DNA of 64,000 nt from Colwellia psychrerythraea (GTDB taxonomy: Bacteria; Pseudomonadota; Gammaproteobacteria; Enterobacterales; Alteromonadaceae). Position numbers and translations under genes: made by a program. Shown piece after piece: positions 18,529 to 28,196 of the stretch (positions are counted from its first letter, which is position 1; each line of letters starts with the position of its first letter). A model generated the notes under the pieces. The model searched no databases and was not told the DNA's origin. It was given only the letters and a program-made list of their open reading frames with translations. Location: positions 1 to 64,000 of the forward strand of contig NZ_JQEC01000034.1 of the NCBI RefSeq assembly GCF_000764185.1. Direction: 5' to 3'.

Positions 18529-19098
18529 ATGTTTTCTATTTCTTCTGGCTGGTTAGACAAGGTTCAACATTTACCATCACCCTATTTTTCGCCACGTGAA
18601 CTGGGTGAAAATATTAGTTTGTTGGTTGTGCATAATATTTCACTACCGGCAGGGCAGTTTAGTGGCAATTGTATTAGTGATTTATTTCTCGGTCAGCTCG
18701 ATTGTAGTGCCCATGTCAGTTTTAATGATTTATTAGGCGTTAAAGTGTCAGCACACTGTTTAATTCGCCGTGATGGTAGCATTATTCAATATGTTTCTTT
18801 TGATGATAAAGCTTGGCATGCCGGAGTCTCATCATTTCAACAAAGAGACCGTTGTAATGATTACTCCATCGGTATTGAGTTAGAGGGAACAGATGAGATC
18901 CCTTATACCGCAGAGCAATATCAGCAACTGGTGTCGTTAACACTTTGTTTGCAAAATCAATTTCCTGCCATTATCATGGACAATATTGTTGGTCATTGTG
19001 ATATCGCGCCTGGAAGGAAAACCGATCCAGGGCTGGCATTTGATTGGCAATATCTTCGTCAGTGTCTAACCGAAAAATCGACAAGGAATAACAGCTAA
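18529..19098 (+). CDS. ampD: 1,6-anhydro-N-acetylmuramyl-L-alanine amidase
   Basis: Cytoplasmic zinc amidase of peptidoglycan recycling; it removes the peptide from anhydro-muropeptides and thereby keeps AmpC-type beta-lactamase induction low. The 189 residues match E. coli AmpD (183). Zinc ligands are H35, H156 and D166, with catalytic E117 and K164 (GHCDIAPGRKTDPG), all corresponding to E. coli positions. The next gene, ampE, starts one base after the stop. Confidence 0.96.
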   Translation: MFSISSGWLDKVQHLPSPYFSPRELGENISLLVVHNISLPAGQFSGNCISDLFLGQLDCSAHVSFNDLLGVKVSAHCLIRRDGSIIQYVSFDDKAWHAGVSSFQQRDRCNDYSIGIELEGTDEIPYTAEQYQQLVSLTLCLQNQFPAIIMDNIVGHCDIAPGRKTDPGLAFDWQYLRQCLTEKSTRNNS

Positions 19099-19099
19099 A

Positions 19100-20005
19100 A
19101 TGAGTTTATTAAGTTTATTAATTGCATTAGCAGCAGAGCGTGCTTTATCTGCAAAAGTGTGGCGATTTAATTTTTATTATCAACATTATTTAGATTTTTT
19201 TAGTAAAAACTTTACTGCTAAGCAGGGCACGGCTGCGAGTACTGCATTTATTATCGTGCCTGTTACGGCGACATTTATAATGCTTGAGTTAATTGATAGT
19301 AGTTTTTTACAATTACTTATTTCCACCTTAGTACTCATTGTTTGTTTTGGCTGTACCACCACGAGAAATAGTTATAAAGCTTATTTACATTCAGCTTTTC
19401 GTGGCGAAGAAACCACCACAGAAATGCATCATCAACAATTACTGTCAGACAAAAATTTACCTGATATGGGGTTTGGCCAAGCACTCATTTGGTTAAATTA
19501 CCGTTATTACATTGCGATTATGTTGTACTTTATCGTATTTGGTGCTGCTGGCGCGTTATTTTATCGACTATTGACCACCGTCATTGAACATAAAAAAGCC
19601 AAATGCATGGCAGCGGCTAATAAAGTGGAACAAGCTAGCGCTGAAGAAAATATCACTGATGAAGTTCACGAAAGTAATGTAACACCTGACTTTTCTAAAG
19701 GTTGTCAAAATCACCATGATGTACTTTTTTGGTTAGATTGGTTGCCTGTACGTATTGCTTCTTTTGGCTATATGTTTGTTGGTCATTTCTCTAAAGCGCT
19801 ACCTGTTTGGTTAGAGAGCCTTTTTGATGGTAAAAAACCGACTCATCAGGTATTAATTGATGTAGCAGAAAAGTCAGAGGATATTATGGTTAACGAAGAT
19901 GACTGCACCGCAGAGCCTTGTTTATTAGTCAGGCTGGCTAAACGTAATGTATTACTTGTACTTGCTGTTATTTCAATACTGACATTAGCAGGCTTGCTAA
20001 ACTAA
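19100..20005 (+). CDS. ampE: AmpE-like inner-membrane protein
   Basis: A 301-residue polytopic membrane protein encoded directly behind ampD, as in E. coli, where AmpE (284 residues) is thought to act as a sensor or transducer in beta-lactamase regulation. The N-terminus MSLLSLLIALAAERALS is the family hallmark. Hydrophobic helices lie near 48-80, 135-160, 225-240 and at the C-terminus (280-298). A charged, low-complexity loop at about 165-200 is less conserved. Confidence 0.88.
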   Translation: MSLLSLLIALAAERALSAKVWRFNFYYQHYLDFFSKNFTAKQGTAASTAFIIVPVTATFIMLELIDSSFLQLLISTLVLIVCFGCTTTRNSYKAYLHSAFRGEETTTEMHHQQLLSDKNLPDMGFGQALIWLNYRYYIAIMLYFIVFGAAGALFYRLLTTVIEHKKAKCMAAANKVEQASAEENITDEVHESNVTPDFSKGCQNHHDVLFWLDWLPVRIASFGYMFVGHFSKALPVWLESLFDGKKPTHQVLIDVAEKSEDIMVNEDDCTAEPCLLVRLAKRNVLLVLAVISILTLAGLLN

Positions 20006-20181
20006 CATTAAATAGCCATTCTTACTTAATGGTCAGACCAATCAATGCTCTCACTCTAATGCGCTAAAAACAAACATAAATTTACAATTTTAGCGCATGA
20101 ATACCTTGCTTAAATACTAATCATCAACTAAATTTACTTGTCAAAAGTAGCGATATTTGCTATTTTATCGCCTGAAAAGTC

Positions 20182-20196
20182 ATTGGTCTTACCAAT
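20182..20196. promoter_or_regulatory. PdhR operator
   Basis: ATTGGTCTTACCAAT is a perfect match to the known PdhR box ATTGGT-N3-ACCAAT. It lies 107 bases upstream of the pdhR start, where autoregulation and control of pdhR-aceEF-lpd by pyruvate are expected. Confidence 0.88.
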
Positions 20197-20302
20197 TTAC
20201 CAATGATTTTTTGAATGTTCAATGATTTCATTACTCTCATATTATTATGGAAATAGAGAGTAATTTACTTTTATCAATACCAAGGTAACGACAAATAAAT
20301 CA

Positions 20303-21064
20303 ATGCAAGCATCAAAAAGCACTGGGCGTGTAAAGCCACAGAAGTTAGCCGATATTATTCTAGCTCAGCTTGAAGCTATGATAATTGAAGGCAGTTTAAA
20401 GCCGGGTGAGAAGTTATTACCTGAACGTGAACTTGCTGTGCAATTTGAAGTCTCAAGACCATCATTACGCGAAGCCATTCAAAAGTTAGAAGCAAAAGGT
20501 CTAGTCACACGTAAGCAAGGCGGTGGTACCTTTGTTTGTGATAATTTACTCAATGGTTTTTCAGACCCATTGTTCGAATTAATGTCGAATAACAATGAAT
20601 CACAATTTGATTTATTAGAGTTTCGTCACGGTATTGAAGGAATGGCCTCGTATTATGCTGCCATGCGTGGTACACCAGCAGATTTTGAACAAATTCAAGC
20701 TAAACATGATGAAATAGGCAATAACCAATTAGAAGATGATTTTCGCTCAGAAGCGGAAGCGGTTGTTGAGTTCCACTTAGCTATTTGTGCGGCATCGCAT
20801 AATGCGGTGATATTGCAACTTGCGCGCAGCATGTCGGCATTATTAGCGGATAACATTGCACAAAATTTAACAATATTAGCAAAACGGCCTGATATCTTTA
20901 CTAAGATTACCGATTACAGGAAACGTTTGCTTAATGCAATTATTAGTGGCGAACCTCAAAAAGCATGGGGAGCAAGTCATAGGCATTTAGCCTTTATTGA
21001 AGAAATACTTTTAAAATCGACACAAGAAAACAGCCGCATGGAACGTTCAATGCGCAGAATGTAG
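20303..21064 (+). CDS. pdhR: Pyruvate dehydrogenase complex repressor PdhR
   Basis: GntR-family (FadR subfamily) repressor that releases DNA on binding pyruvate. The 253 residues match E. coli PdhR (254). The winged helix spans residues 10-80 with LKPGEKLLPERELAVQFEVSRPSLREAIQKLEAKGLVTRKQGGGTFV; the C-terminal FCD effector domain fills 90-235. It is first in the pdhR-aceE-aceF-lpd series, and a perfect PdhR box precedes it. The 297-base gap after ampE carries the promoter and operator. Confidence 0.95.
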   Translation: MQASKSTGRVKPQKLADIILAQLEAMIIEGSLKPGEKLLPERELAVQFEVSRPSLREAIQKLEAKGLVTRKQGGGTFVCDNLLNGFSDPLFELMSNNNESQFDLLEFRHGIEGMASYYAAMRGTPADFEQIQAKHDEIGNNQLEDDFRSEAEAVVEFHLAICAASHNAVILQLARSMSALLADNIAQNLTILAKRPDIFTKITDYRKRLLNAIISGEPQKAWGASHRHLAFIEEILLKSTQENSRMERSMRRM

Positions 21065-21218
21065 TTTACTAAGAAAGAATTTTGCGATGAAAGCGCACAG
21101 CATAAAAGAAAGATTTAGGTATTAGTACAACGAAGAATTAGAACATGTAATTTTAAACATCTATCAAAAAGTTTATTAAACTTTTTATTAAATAAGAAAG
21201 TATTGGAGACTAAACAGT

Positions 21219-23900
21219 ATGTCAGATCTACCAAATATCGATATTGATTCAGCAGAAACCCAAGAGTGGTTAGAATCAATGGAATCAGTATTAGAAAATG
21301 AAGGGCCAGAACGTGCTCATCAATTATTAGAAGCATTAATTGACCGTGCGCGTCGTGGTGGTACTCACTTACCATTTGACGCTAAAACAGCTTATGTAAA
21401 TACTATTCCGCCAGGGCAAGAACCTCATATGCCTGCGGATCAAACCATTGAATCACGCATTCGCGCGGCAATTCGTTGGAATGCTCTAGTATTAGTATTA
21501 CGTGCTTCTAAAAAAGATTTAGAGCTTGGTGGCCACATTGGTAGTTTCGCTTCTTCATCTACTTTATACGATGTAGGCTTTAACCACTTCTTTAAAGCGG
21601 CATCAGAGAAAGACGGCGGTGATTTCATTTTCGCTCAAGGTCATATTTCTCCTGGTATTTATGCCCGTGCTTTCATGGAAGGCCGTTTAACTGAAGAGCA
21701 AATGAACAACTTCCGTCAAGAATGTGATGGCAAAGGTTTATCTTCATACCCGCACCCTCATTTAATGAAAGATTTTTGGCAGTTCCCTACAGTTTCTATG
21801 GGTCTAGGTCCATTACAAGCGATTTACACTGCACGTTTCTTAAAGTATTTAACAGACCGCGGCATTAAAGATTGCTCTGGCCAACGTGTTTATGCCTTCC
21901 TAGGTGATGGTGAGTGTGATGAGCCTGAATCATTAGGTGCTATCGGTTTAGCTTCTCGTGAAGGTTTAGATAACTTAACGTTTGTTATTAACTGTAACCT
22001 TCAACGTTTAGATGGTCCGGTACGTGGTAACGGTAAAATTATTCAAGAACTTGAAGGTACCTTCCGTGGCGCTGGCTGGGAAGTTAACAAAGTTATTTGG
22101 GGTTCATACTGGGATGCACTTATTGCCCGTGATACATCAGGTAAATTATTACAATTAATGAATGAAACGGTTGATGGTGAATACCAGAACTGTAAAGCGA
22201 AAGGTGGCAAGTACACTCGCGAAAACTTCTTTAACAAGTACCCAGAAACAGCTGCATTGGTTGCTAATATGTCAGATGCTGATATCTGGCGTTTAAACCG
22301 TGGTGGTCATGACCCAGTTAAAGTTTACGCTGCTTATGATAAAGCAATGAAAACAAAAGGTCGTCCAACGGTTATTTTAGCTAAAACAGTGAAAGGTTTT
22401 GGTTTAGGCGCCTCAGGTGAAGCATTAAACATTGCTCATAACGTTAAGAAAATGGACGTTGAGTCAATTAAACATTACCGTGATCGTTTCAACATCCCTG
22501 TAAAAGATGAAGATATTGCTGACCTACCTTTCTATAAGTTTCCAGAAGATAGCGAAGAATACAAGTACATGAAAGCACGTCGCGAAGCACTTGGTGGTTC
22601 ATTACCAGCACGTCGCGTACAAGCAGAAGAGCAACTTGAAATTCCAGCTCTTAAAATCTTTGATCCTATCTTAAAAGGCTCAGGCGAGCGTGAAGTATCA
22701 TCAACAATGACCTTTGTTCGTGTACTTAACAGCTTATTAAAAGACAAGAAAATTGGTAAACGTATTGTGCCAATTATTCCTGATGAAGCACGTACCTTTG
22801 GTATGGAAGGTTTATTCCGCCAAGTTGGTATTTATGCTAATGAAGGACAAAAATACATTCCTCAAGATGCTGACCAAGTTGCTTATTATCGTGAAGATAA
22901 AAAAGGCCAAGTATTACAAGAAGGTATTAACGAATTAGGCGCTATGGCATCTTGGGTTGCTGCAGGTACTTCTTACTCAACGTGTAACTCGGTAACTATT
23001 CCGTTCTACATTTACTACTCAATGTTTGGTTTCCAACGCGTTGGTGATTTAGCATGGGCGGCTGGCGATAGCCAAGCACGTGGTTTCTTATTAGGTGCTA
23101 CAGCAGGTCGTACAACACTAAATGGTGAAGGTCTTCAACATCAAGATGGTCATTCACATGTGCAAGCGGGCTTAATCCCTAACTGTGTAACATATGATCC
23201 AACTTACGGTTATGAAATTGCTGTTATTGTTCGTGAAGGTTTACGCCGCATGTACGAAGAAAATGAAAACATCTTCTTCTACTTAACGTTAATGAATGAA
23301 AACTATCAACATCCTGCTTTCCCTGAAAGAAAAGGTGTAGAAGAAGAAATCATTAAAGGTATTTACCAACTTGAACAAGCGGCACCTGCTAAAGGTAAAG
23401 CAATTGCTAATGTGCAGTTATTAGGCTCAGGTACTATCTTAGAAAAAGTACGTGAAGCAGCACAAATTCTTAGCAATGATTACAACATCTCAAGTGATGT
23501 TTACTCAGTAACTTCATTTAATGAACTTACTCGTGACGGTCAAGATGTAACACGTTGGAACATGCTTCACCCTGAAAGTACACCACGTGTACCTTATATT
23601 AGCCAAGTTATTACTAAAGCCGCAGGTCCTGCAATTGCGGCTACGGATTACATTAAGAACTACTCAGAGCAAGTACGTGCGTACATTGATACTGAATACC
23701 GTTGTTTAGGTACTGATGGTTTTGGTCGTAGTGATAGCCGTGAAAATTTACGTACTCACTTCGAAGTAAGTGCAGCATACGTTGTAGTAGCTTCATTGTT
23801 TGAATTAGCGAACCGTGGTGAAATTGAGCGTTCAGTAGTAACTAAAGCAATTAAACGCTTTGAGATTAACACTGAAAAACTTAACCCACTTTACGCTTAA
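21219..23900 (+). CDS. aceE: Pyruvate dehydrogenase E1 component (homodimeric)
   Basis: Thiamine-diphosphate E1 subunit that decarboxylates pyruvate and acetylates the lipoyl group of E2. The 893 residues fit E. coli AceE (887). The ThDP motif begins at GDGECDEPES; DLELGGHIGSFAS, GQGHISPGIYARAF-like sequence and LLGATAGRTTLNGEGLQHQDGHSH are conserved active-site regions. TTGGAG lies 11 bases before the ATG. It is separated from aceF by 20 bases. Confidence 0.97.
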   Translation: MSDLPNIDIDSAETQEWLESMESVLENEGPERAHQLLEALIDRARRGGTHLPFDAKTAYVNTIPPGQEPHMPADQTIESRIRAAIRWNALVLVLRASKKDLELGGHIGSFASSSTLYDVGFNHFFKAASEKDGGDFIFAQGHISPGIYARAFMEGRLTEEQMNNFRQECDGKGLSSYPHPHLMKDFWQFPTVSMGLGPLQAIYTARFLKYLTDRGIKDCSGQRVYAFLGDGECDEPESLGAIGLASREGLDNLTFVINCNLQRLDGPVRGNGKIIQELEGTFRGAGWEVNKVIWGSYWDALIARDTSGKLLQLMNETVDGEYQNCKAKGGKYTRENFFNKYPETAALVANMSDADIWRLNRGGHDPVKVYAAYDKAMKTKGRPTVILAKTVKGFGLGASGEALNIAHNVKKMDVESIKHYRDRFNIPVKDEDIADLPFYKFPEDSEEYKYMKARREALGGSLPARRVQAEEQLEIPALKIFDPILKGSGEREVSSTMTFVRVLNSLLKDKKIGKRIVPIIPDEARTFGMEGLFRQVGIYANEGQKYIPQDADQVAYYREDKKGQVLQEGINELGAMASWVAAGTSYSTCNSVTIPFYIYYSMFGFQRVGDLAWAAGDSQARGFLLGATAGRTTLNGEGLQHQDGHSHVQAGLIPNCVTYDPTYGYEIAVIVREGLRRMYEENENIFFYLTLMNENYQHPAFPERKGVEEEIIKGIYQLEQAAPAKGKAIANVQLLGSGTILEKVREAAQILSNDYNISSDVYSVTSFNELTRDGQDVTRWNMLHPESTPRVPYISQVITKAAGPAIAATDYIKNYSEQVRAYIDTEYRCLGTDGFGRSDSRENLRTHFEVSAAYVVVASLFELANRGEIERSVVTKAIKRFEINTEKLNPLYA

Positions 23901-23920
23901 GACTAGAGAAGGAAAAGATT

Positions 23921-25576
23921 ATGTCTATTGAAAAAATTCTAGTCCCTGATGTGGGTGGCGATGAAGTTGAAATTATCGAAATTTGTTTTGCTGTTGGCGA
24001 TACATTAGAAGCTGATGAAGGAATTCTTACCGTTGAAACTGATAAAGCTTCAATGGATATTCCTGCACCATTTGCGGGTGAGCTAGTGAGCTTAACTGTG
24101 AGTGTTGGCGACAAAATCAAAGAAGGCGATCTTATTGCTGAAATGAAATCTGCAGGTGCTTCAGTACCTGCAGAAGAAGCACCAGTTGCACCCGTAGTTG
24201 AAGCTCCGGCACCAGCTCCTGTTGCTGCTGTAGTTGAAGCTGCGCTAGTGGCTGCTGCTCCTACTGCTTCAGAAATTATCGATATCGCTATACCAGATAT
24301 TGGTGAAGATGGTGAAGTGGAAGCTATCGAAGTATTAGTTAGCGTTGGTGATGTTATTGAAGAAGAAGATGGCTTAATCACCCTAGAAACTGATAAAGCT
24401 ACGATGGACGTACCATCGACACATGCTGGAACGGTTATCGAAGTATTTGTTAATACAGGTGATAAAGTTAAAGAAGGCTCTTTAGTTATTAAACTTGAGA
24501 CTTCTGGCGGCGCAGCACCTGCAGCAGTAACGACTCCAGTTGCCGTTGTTGCTCCAGTAGCTGCACCAGCTCCTACTGTTGCTGCAACAACTAAGCCTAC
24601 AGCTTCACCTGTACCACATCACCCACAAGCAGGTACTGTCAGTAAAGGCAGTATTTATACTTCACCTTCAATTCGTCGCCTTGCACGTGAATTTGGTGTC
24701 GATTTAACGGTAGTGAAGGGAACGGGTCGTAAAGGTCGCATCTTAAAAGAGGATGTTCAATCATACGTTAAATATGAATTGTCTCGTCCAAAAGCCAATG
24801 CTGGTAGCTCAGTTTCATCTGGTGAAGGTGGTTTACAAGTTGTTAGTGCTAGAGCGATAGATTTCTCTAAATTTGGCGAAATTGAAACAAAAGCATTATC
24901 ACGTATTCAAAAGATTTCAGGACCATTTTTACATCGCAACTGGGTAACTATTCCACATGTTACGCAATTTGATGAAGCTGATATCACTAACGTTGAAGCC
25001 TTCCGTAAAGAGCAAAACGTTGTTTGTGAAAAGCAGAAGCTTGGTTTTAAAATTACGCCATTGGTATTTGTTTTAAAAGCAGCGGCAGATGCATTACGCG
25101 CCTTCCCAACGTTTAACTCAAGCTTGAGTGAAGATGGTGAAAGCTTAATTTTGAAAAAATACATCCATATTGGTGTTGCCGTTGATACACCAAACGGTTT
25201 AGTTGTACCGGTAGTGCGCGATGTTGATCAAAAAGGTATTCACCAGTTATCGCGTGAATTACTTGAAATCAGTATTAAAGCACGTGATGGAAAACTAAAA
25301 GCGACTGATATGCAAGGCGGTTGTTTTACTATCTCTAGTCTTGGTGGTATTGGCGGTACGGCATTTACGCCAATTGTTAACGCACCAGAAGTGGCTATTT
25401 TAGGTGTTTCTAAATCAGAAATGAAACCTAAGTGGAATGGTAAAGATTTTGAACCTAAGTTAATGTTGCCTTTATCTATGTCATATGATCACCGTGTTAT
25501 TGATGGTGCCTTAGCAGCACGTTTTACTGTGCATTTAGCTGGCGTAATGTCTGATATTCGTAAATTGATACTTTAG
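23921..25576 (+). CDS. aceF: Dihydrolipoamide acetyltransferase (PDH E2)
   Basis: Core E2 of the pyruvate dehydrogenase complex, which transfers acetyl groups from lipoamide to CoA. Two lipoyl domains are present, with lipoyl lysines K42 (ETDKASMD) and K159 (ETDKATMD), joined by Ala/Pro-rich flexible linkers; E. coli has three. The peripheral subunit-binding domain is near residues 245-285 (SPSIRRLAREFGVDL). The catalytic domain ends with SYDHRVIDGA, catalytic His524. GAAGGAAAAG precedes the ATG. The next gene, lpd, is 231 bases away. Confidence 0.97.
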   Translation: MSIEKILVPDVGGDEVEIIEICFAVGDTLEADEGILTVETDKASMDIPAPFAGELVSLTVSVGDKIKEGDLIAEMKSAGASVPAEEAPVAPVVEAPAPAPVAAVVEAALVAAAPTASEIIDIAIPDIGEDGEVEAIEVLVSVGDVIEEEDGLITLETDKATMDVPSTHAGTVIEVFVNTGDKVKEGSLVIKLETSGGAAPAAVTTPVAVVAPVAAPAPTVAATTKPTASPVPHHPQAGTVSKGSIYTSPSIRRLAREFGVDLTVVKGTGRKGRILKEDVQSYVKYELSRPKANAGSSVSSGEGGLQVVSARAIDFSKFGEIETKALSRIQKISGPFLHRNWVTIPHVTQFDEADITNVEAFRKEQNVVCEKQKLGFKITPLVFVLKAAADALRAFPTFNSSLSEDGESLILKKYIHIGVAVDTPNGLVVPVVRDVDQKGIHQLSRELLEISIKARDGKLKATDMQGGCFTISSLGGIGGTAFTPIVNAPEVAILGVSKSEMKPKWNGKDFEPKLMLPLSMSYDHRVIDGALAARFTVHLAGVMSDIRKLIL

Positions 25577-25598
25577 TCGAAATTGATTAATTAAAGTT

Positions 25599-25632
25599 GG
25601 CGAAATTCAACACATAAGAGTAGAATTTCGCC
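25599..25632. repeat. Inverted repeat after aceF
   Basis: GGCGAAATTC and GAATTTCGCC are a perfect 10-bp inverted repeat around a 14-base loop, 22 bases after the aceF stop. It could partly terminate transcription or stabilise the aceEF message end; no T-run follows. Confidence 0.55.
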
Positions 25633-25710
25633 CATAAAATTTAAAACCAATAAATATAAATATTCAAGAATATTTCAAGACAAAGTGACTTTGTACGATA
25701 GCAAGAAAAA

Positions 25711-25740
25711 TGCACGGAGTTGACGTTAGTCAATGAGTAC
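25711..25740 (-). repeat. 30-base stem-loop motif, copy A
   Basis: Read on the minus strand: GTACTCA, then stem TTGAC, loop TAAC, stem GTCAA, then CTCCGTGCA. The same flanks with a different but still self-complementary stem occur at 53651-53680. It lies in the 231-base gap between aceF and lpd. A further dyad ACAAAGT-G-ACTTTGT is close by at 25679-25693. Confidence 0.6.
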
Positions 25741-25807
25741 TTTCGCCGTAGCAATTGGACAAAAGAACAACGTATTGAATTTTTCTTAGCTAATAGTGAG
25801 GAAAATT

Positions 25808-27241
25808 ATGAGTAACGATATCAAAACTCAAGTAGTAGTATTAGGTGCAGGCCCTGGCGGCTATTCTGCAGCATTTCGTGCAGCAGATTTAGGTTTAGAC
25901 GTAGTATTAGTCGAGAGCCGTGAAACATTAGGTGGCGTTTGTTTAAACGTTGGTTGTATCCCTTCTAAAGCATTACTTCACGTAGCTAAAGTAATTGATG
26001 ACGCAGCAGCAATGGCGTCTCACGGTGTTACTTTTGGTAAGCCTGAAATCGATTTAGATAAAATTCGCAGCTGGAAAGACAGTGTAACTGCACAGCTTAC
26101 CGGTGGTTTATCAGGTATGGCAAAAAGCCGTAAAGTAACCACAGTTTACGGCTACGGTAAATTTACTTCGGATAAAACTATTGTTGTTGAAGGCAACGAT
26201 GGCGAAACAACCACTATCAGTTTTGAGAATGCTATTATTGCGGCAGGTTCATCAGTGGTTAACTTACCTTTCATTCCAACCGATGACCCACGTGTTATTG
26301 ATTCAACAGGCGCGTTAGAGCTTAAAGACGTTCCAGAAGAATTGTTAGTATTGGGTGGCGGTATCATTGGCCTAGAAATGGGAACTGTATACTCAGCATT
26401 AGGTTCTAATGTATCTGTGGTTGAATTTGCTGATCAATTAGTACCAGCTGCTGATAAAGATATTGTTAGGGTATATAACAACTACAACAAGAAAAAATTC
26501 AATATCATGTTGTCTACTAAAGTTGTTGCTGTTGAAGCAAAAGATGACGGTTTATACGTTACTTTTGAAGGCAAAAAAGCCCCAACTGAACAAGTTCGTT
26601 ATGACAAAATTTTAGTTGCTGTTGGTCGTAAGCCTAACGGTCACTTAGTTGCTGCTGATAAAGCTGGCGTAAATGTTGATGAACGTGGTTTCATTAACGT
26701 ATCTAAAGAGTTACGTACTAACGTACCTCATATCTTCGCCATCGGTGATGTTGTTGGTCAACCTATGCTTGCTCATAAAGCTGTTCATGAAGCACATTGT
26801 GCAGCAGAAGTTATTTCTGGTAAGAAACATGAGTTTGACCCACGTTGTATCCCTTCAATTGCTTATACTGATCCAGAAATGGCTTGGGTTGGCGTTACTG
26901 AAGCAGAAGCAAAAGCTGAAGGTTTAAACATTGAAGTTGCTAACTTCCCATGGGCTGCTTCTGGTCGTGCTATCGCTTCTGCACGTACTGAAGGTAAAAC
27001 TAAGATGATCTTTGAAAAAGAAACAGGTCGTGTTCTTGGTGGTGCTATTGTCGGTATCAATGCTGGCGAAATGCTTGGTGAAATCTGTTTAGCCGTTGAA
27101 ATGGGCGCTGATGCTGAAGATCTTGCATTAACGATTCATGCTCACCCAACGTTAAATGAGTCAATTGGCTTAGCAGCAGAAATATTTGAAGGGTCAATCA
27201 CTGATTTACCAAATGCTAAAGCAGTAAAGAAAAAGAAGTAA
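25808..27241 (+). CDS. lpd: Dihydrolipoamide dehydrogenase (E3)
   Basis: FAD/NAD enzyme that reoxidises dihydrolipoamide in the pyruvate and 2-oxoglutarate dehydrogenase complexes. The redox disulfide is C45-C50 (GGVCLNVGCIPSKALL). The FAD dinucleotide fold is at the N-terminus (VVLGAGPGGYSAAFRAADLGL), the NAD fold near 180 (LVLGGGIIGLEMG), and the His-Glu pair is in HAHPTLNESIG. The start is ATG 25808 after TGAGGAAAATT; a GTG 12 bases earlier is in frame but overlaps the ribosome binding site. 477 residues, close to E. coli Lpd (474). Confidence 0.97.
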   Translation: MSNDIKTQVVVLGAGPGGYSAAFRAADLGLDVVLVESRETLGGVCLNVGCIPSKALLHVAKVIDDAAAMASHGVTFGKPEIDLDKIRSWKDSVTAQLTGGLSGMAKSRKVTTVYGYGKFTSDKTIVVEGNDGETTTISFENAIIAAGSSVVNLPFIPTDDPRVIDSTGALELKDVPEELLVLGGGIIGLEMGTVYSALGSNVSVVEFADQLVPAADKDIVRVYNNYNKKKFNIMLSTKVVAVEAKDDGLYVTFEGKKAPTEQVRYDKILVAVGRKPNGHLVAADKAGVNVDERGFINVSKELRTNVPHIFAIGDVVGQPMLAHKAVHEAHCAAEVISGKKHEFDPRCIPSIAYTDPEMAWVGVTEAEAKAEGLNIEVANFPWAASGRAIASARTEGKTKMIFEKETGRVLGGAIVGINAGEMLGEICLAVEMGADAEDLALTIHAHPTLNESIGLAAEIFEGSITDLPNAKAVKKKK

Positions 27242-27282
27242 ATCGCTAGGGCTTCATGAACGTGGAGTAAGCTAGCATATCA

Positions 27283-27331
27283 AAAAAGCCTGTTGCTACT
27301 AGTAAATTCTAGGAGGAACGGGCTTTTTGTT
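27283..27331 (+). terminator. Terminator of the pdh operon
   Basis: AAAAAAGCCTGTT pairs with AACGGGCTTTTT (one G-U pair) around a 22-base loop, followed by TGTTTT. It lies 42 bases after the lpd stop. Just behind it, 27341-27369 holds another dyad (CTCTGTAA / TTACAGAG); the rest of the gap to 27592 shows nothing else except the pilin promoter region. Confidence 0.8.
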
Positions 27332-27592
27332 TTAATAGACCTCTGTAACTGGCTTGTTCAATTACAGAGCTTATGGACAAGGGGATACAGCCTTGCTTTA
27401 TATATGACAATGTCTATGAGCAGTAATTTTCGTGATAGATGAATCATATTTACTTAGCTTGAAGGCTCAAAGTTATATTTAAGCTGTTAAAATAAATATA
27501 TAAGTAATTAGGATATTATAATTATGCCTAGTAAGCTCTAGAATGTTGATGGAACAATTAAATACGTTTAATGTAATCGCCAAGGAGAGGAT

Positions 27593-28153
27593 ATGAACAA
27601 TAAAGGTTTTACATTAATCGAATTAATTGTAGTAGTGGTCTTATTGGCTATTTTAGCAATAACAGCAGCACCTAAATTTATCAACCTTCAGGATGATGCC
27701 AATGATGCAGTAATGTTAGCAATGAAAGGAGCACTTAAATCGGCTGAAACATTGATTGCATTGAAAATACGACTAAATCCAGAGGATTTAAATGCTAACC
27801 AAAACCGCTTCACTCTTGATGGTGGTCAAAATATACGTGTTAGAGGTAAACTAGCGGATGGCCGCTGGAATAACACTTTTGTGTACCTTGTCGACTTTGC
27901 AGATATAGGCCAAGTTTCATCAAATAATTGTACTGATGAATCACTTAAATGGTGTGTACGGCAGCGGGGACAGAATTGGTTTATTAGTCGAGGCTTTGCA
28001 ACTATTGGTACGGGGCGAGGCTTTGTTATTTTTCCGCTTGGAAAAAACGTTAATCAAGATAGTTGTTATATATATTATATGAATCAAAACGATACTGCTA
28101 TTCCTGCCATTGCTCAACCATCAATTATAGGTATAGATCTTAGTGATTGTTAA
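27593..28153 (+). CDS. Stand-alone MSHA-like type IV prepilin
   Basis: A 186-residue pilin-like protein with a class III leader: MNNKG is cleaved before FTLIELIVVVVLLAILAITAAPKF, with the Glu5 of the mature protein present. The following INLQDDANDAVMLAMKGALKSAETLIA is characteristic of mannose-sensitive hemagglutinin pilins (MshA/MshB). The C-terminal part has paired cysteines (NCTDESLKWC) suited to a disulfide. AAGGAGAGG precedes the ATG. No other pilus genes are nearby, so it must use a secretion or pilus machine encoded elsewhere, or be a minor pilin or an orphan duplicate. Confidence 0.82.
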   Translation: MNNKGFTLIELIVVVVLLAILAITAAPKFINLQDDANDAVMLAMKGALKSAETLIALKIRLNPEDLNANQNRFTLDGGQNIRVRGKLADGRWNNTFVYLVDFADIGQVSSNNCTDESLKWCVRQRGQNWFISRGFATIGTGRGFVIFPLGKNVNQDSCYIYYMNQNDTAIPAIAQPSIIGIDLSDC

Positions 28154-28196
28154 TCTATTGCTAATTAATCTTCTGGTGGTTGAGCCAGTGGTTTAA

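Noticed and set aside
23881-24381. 166-codon minus-strand frame rich in Ser, Thr and Ala
   Set aside because: Complement of the Ala/Pro/Glu-rich lipoyl linker of aceF; composition is explained by the opposite strand.
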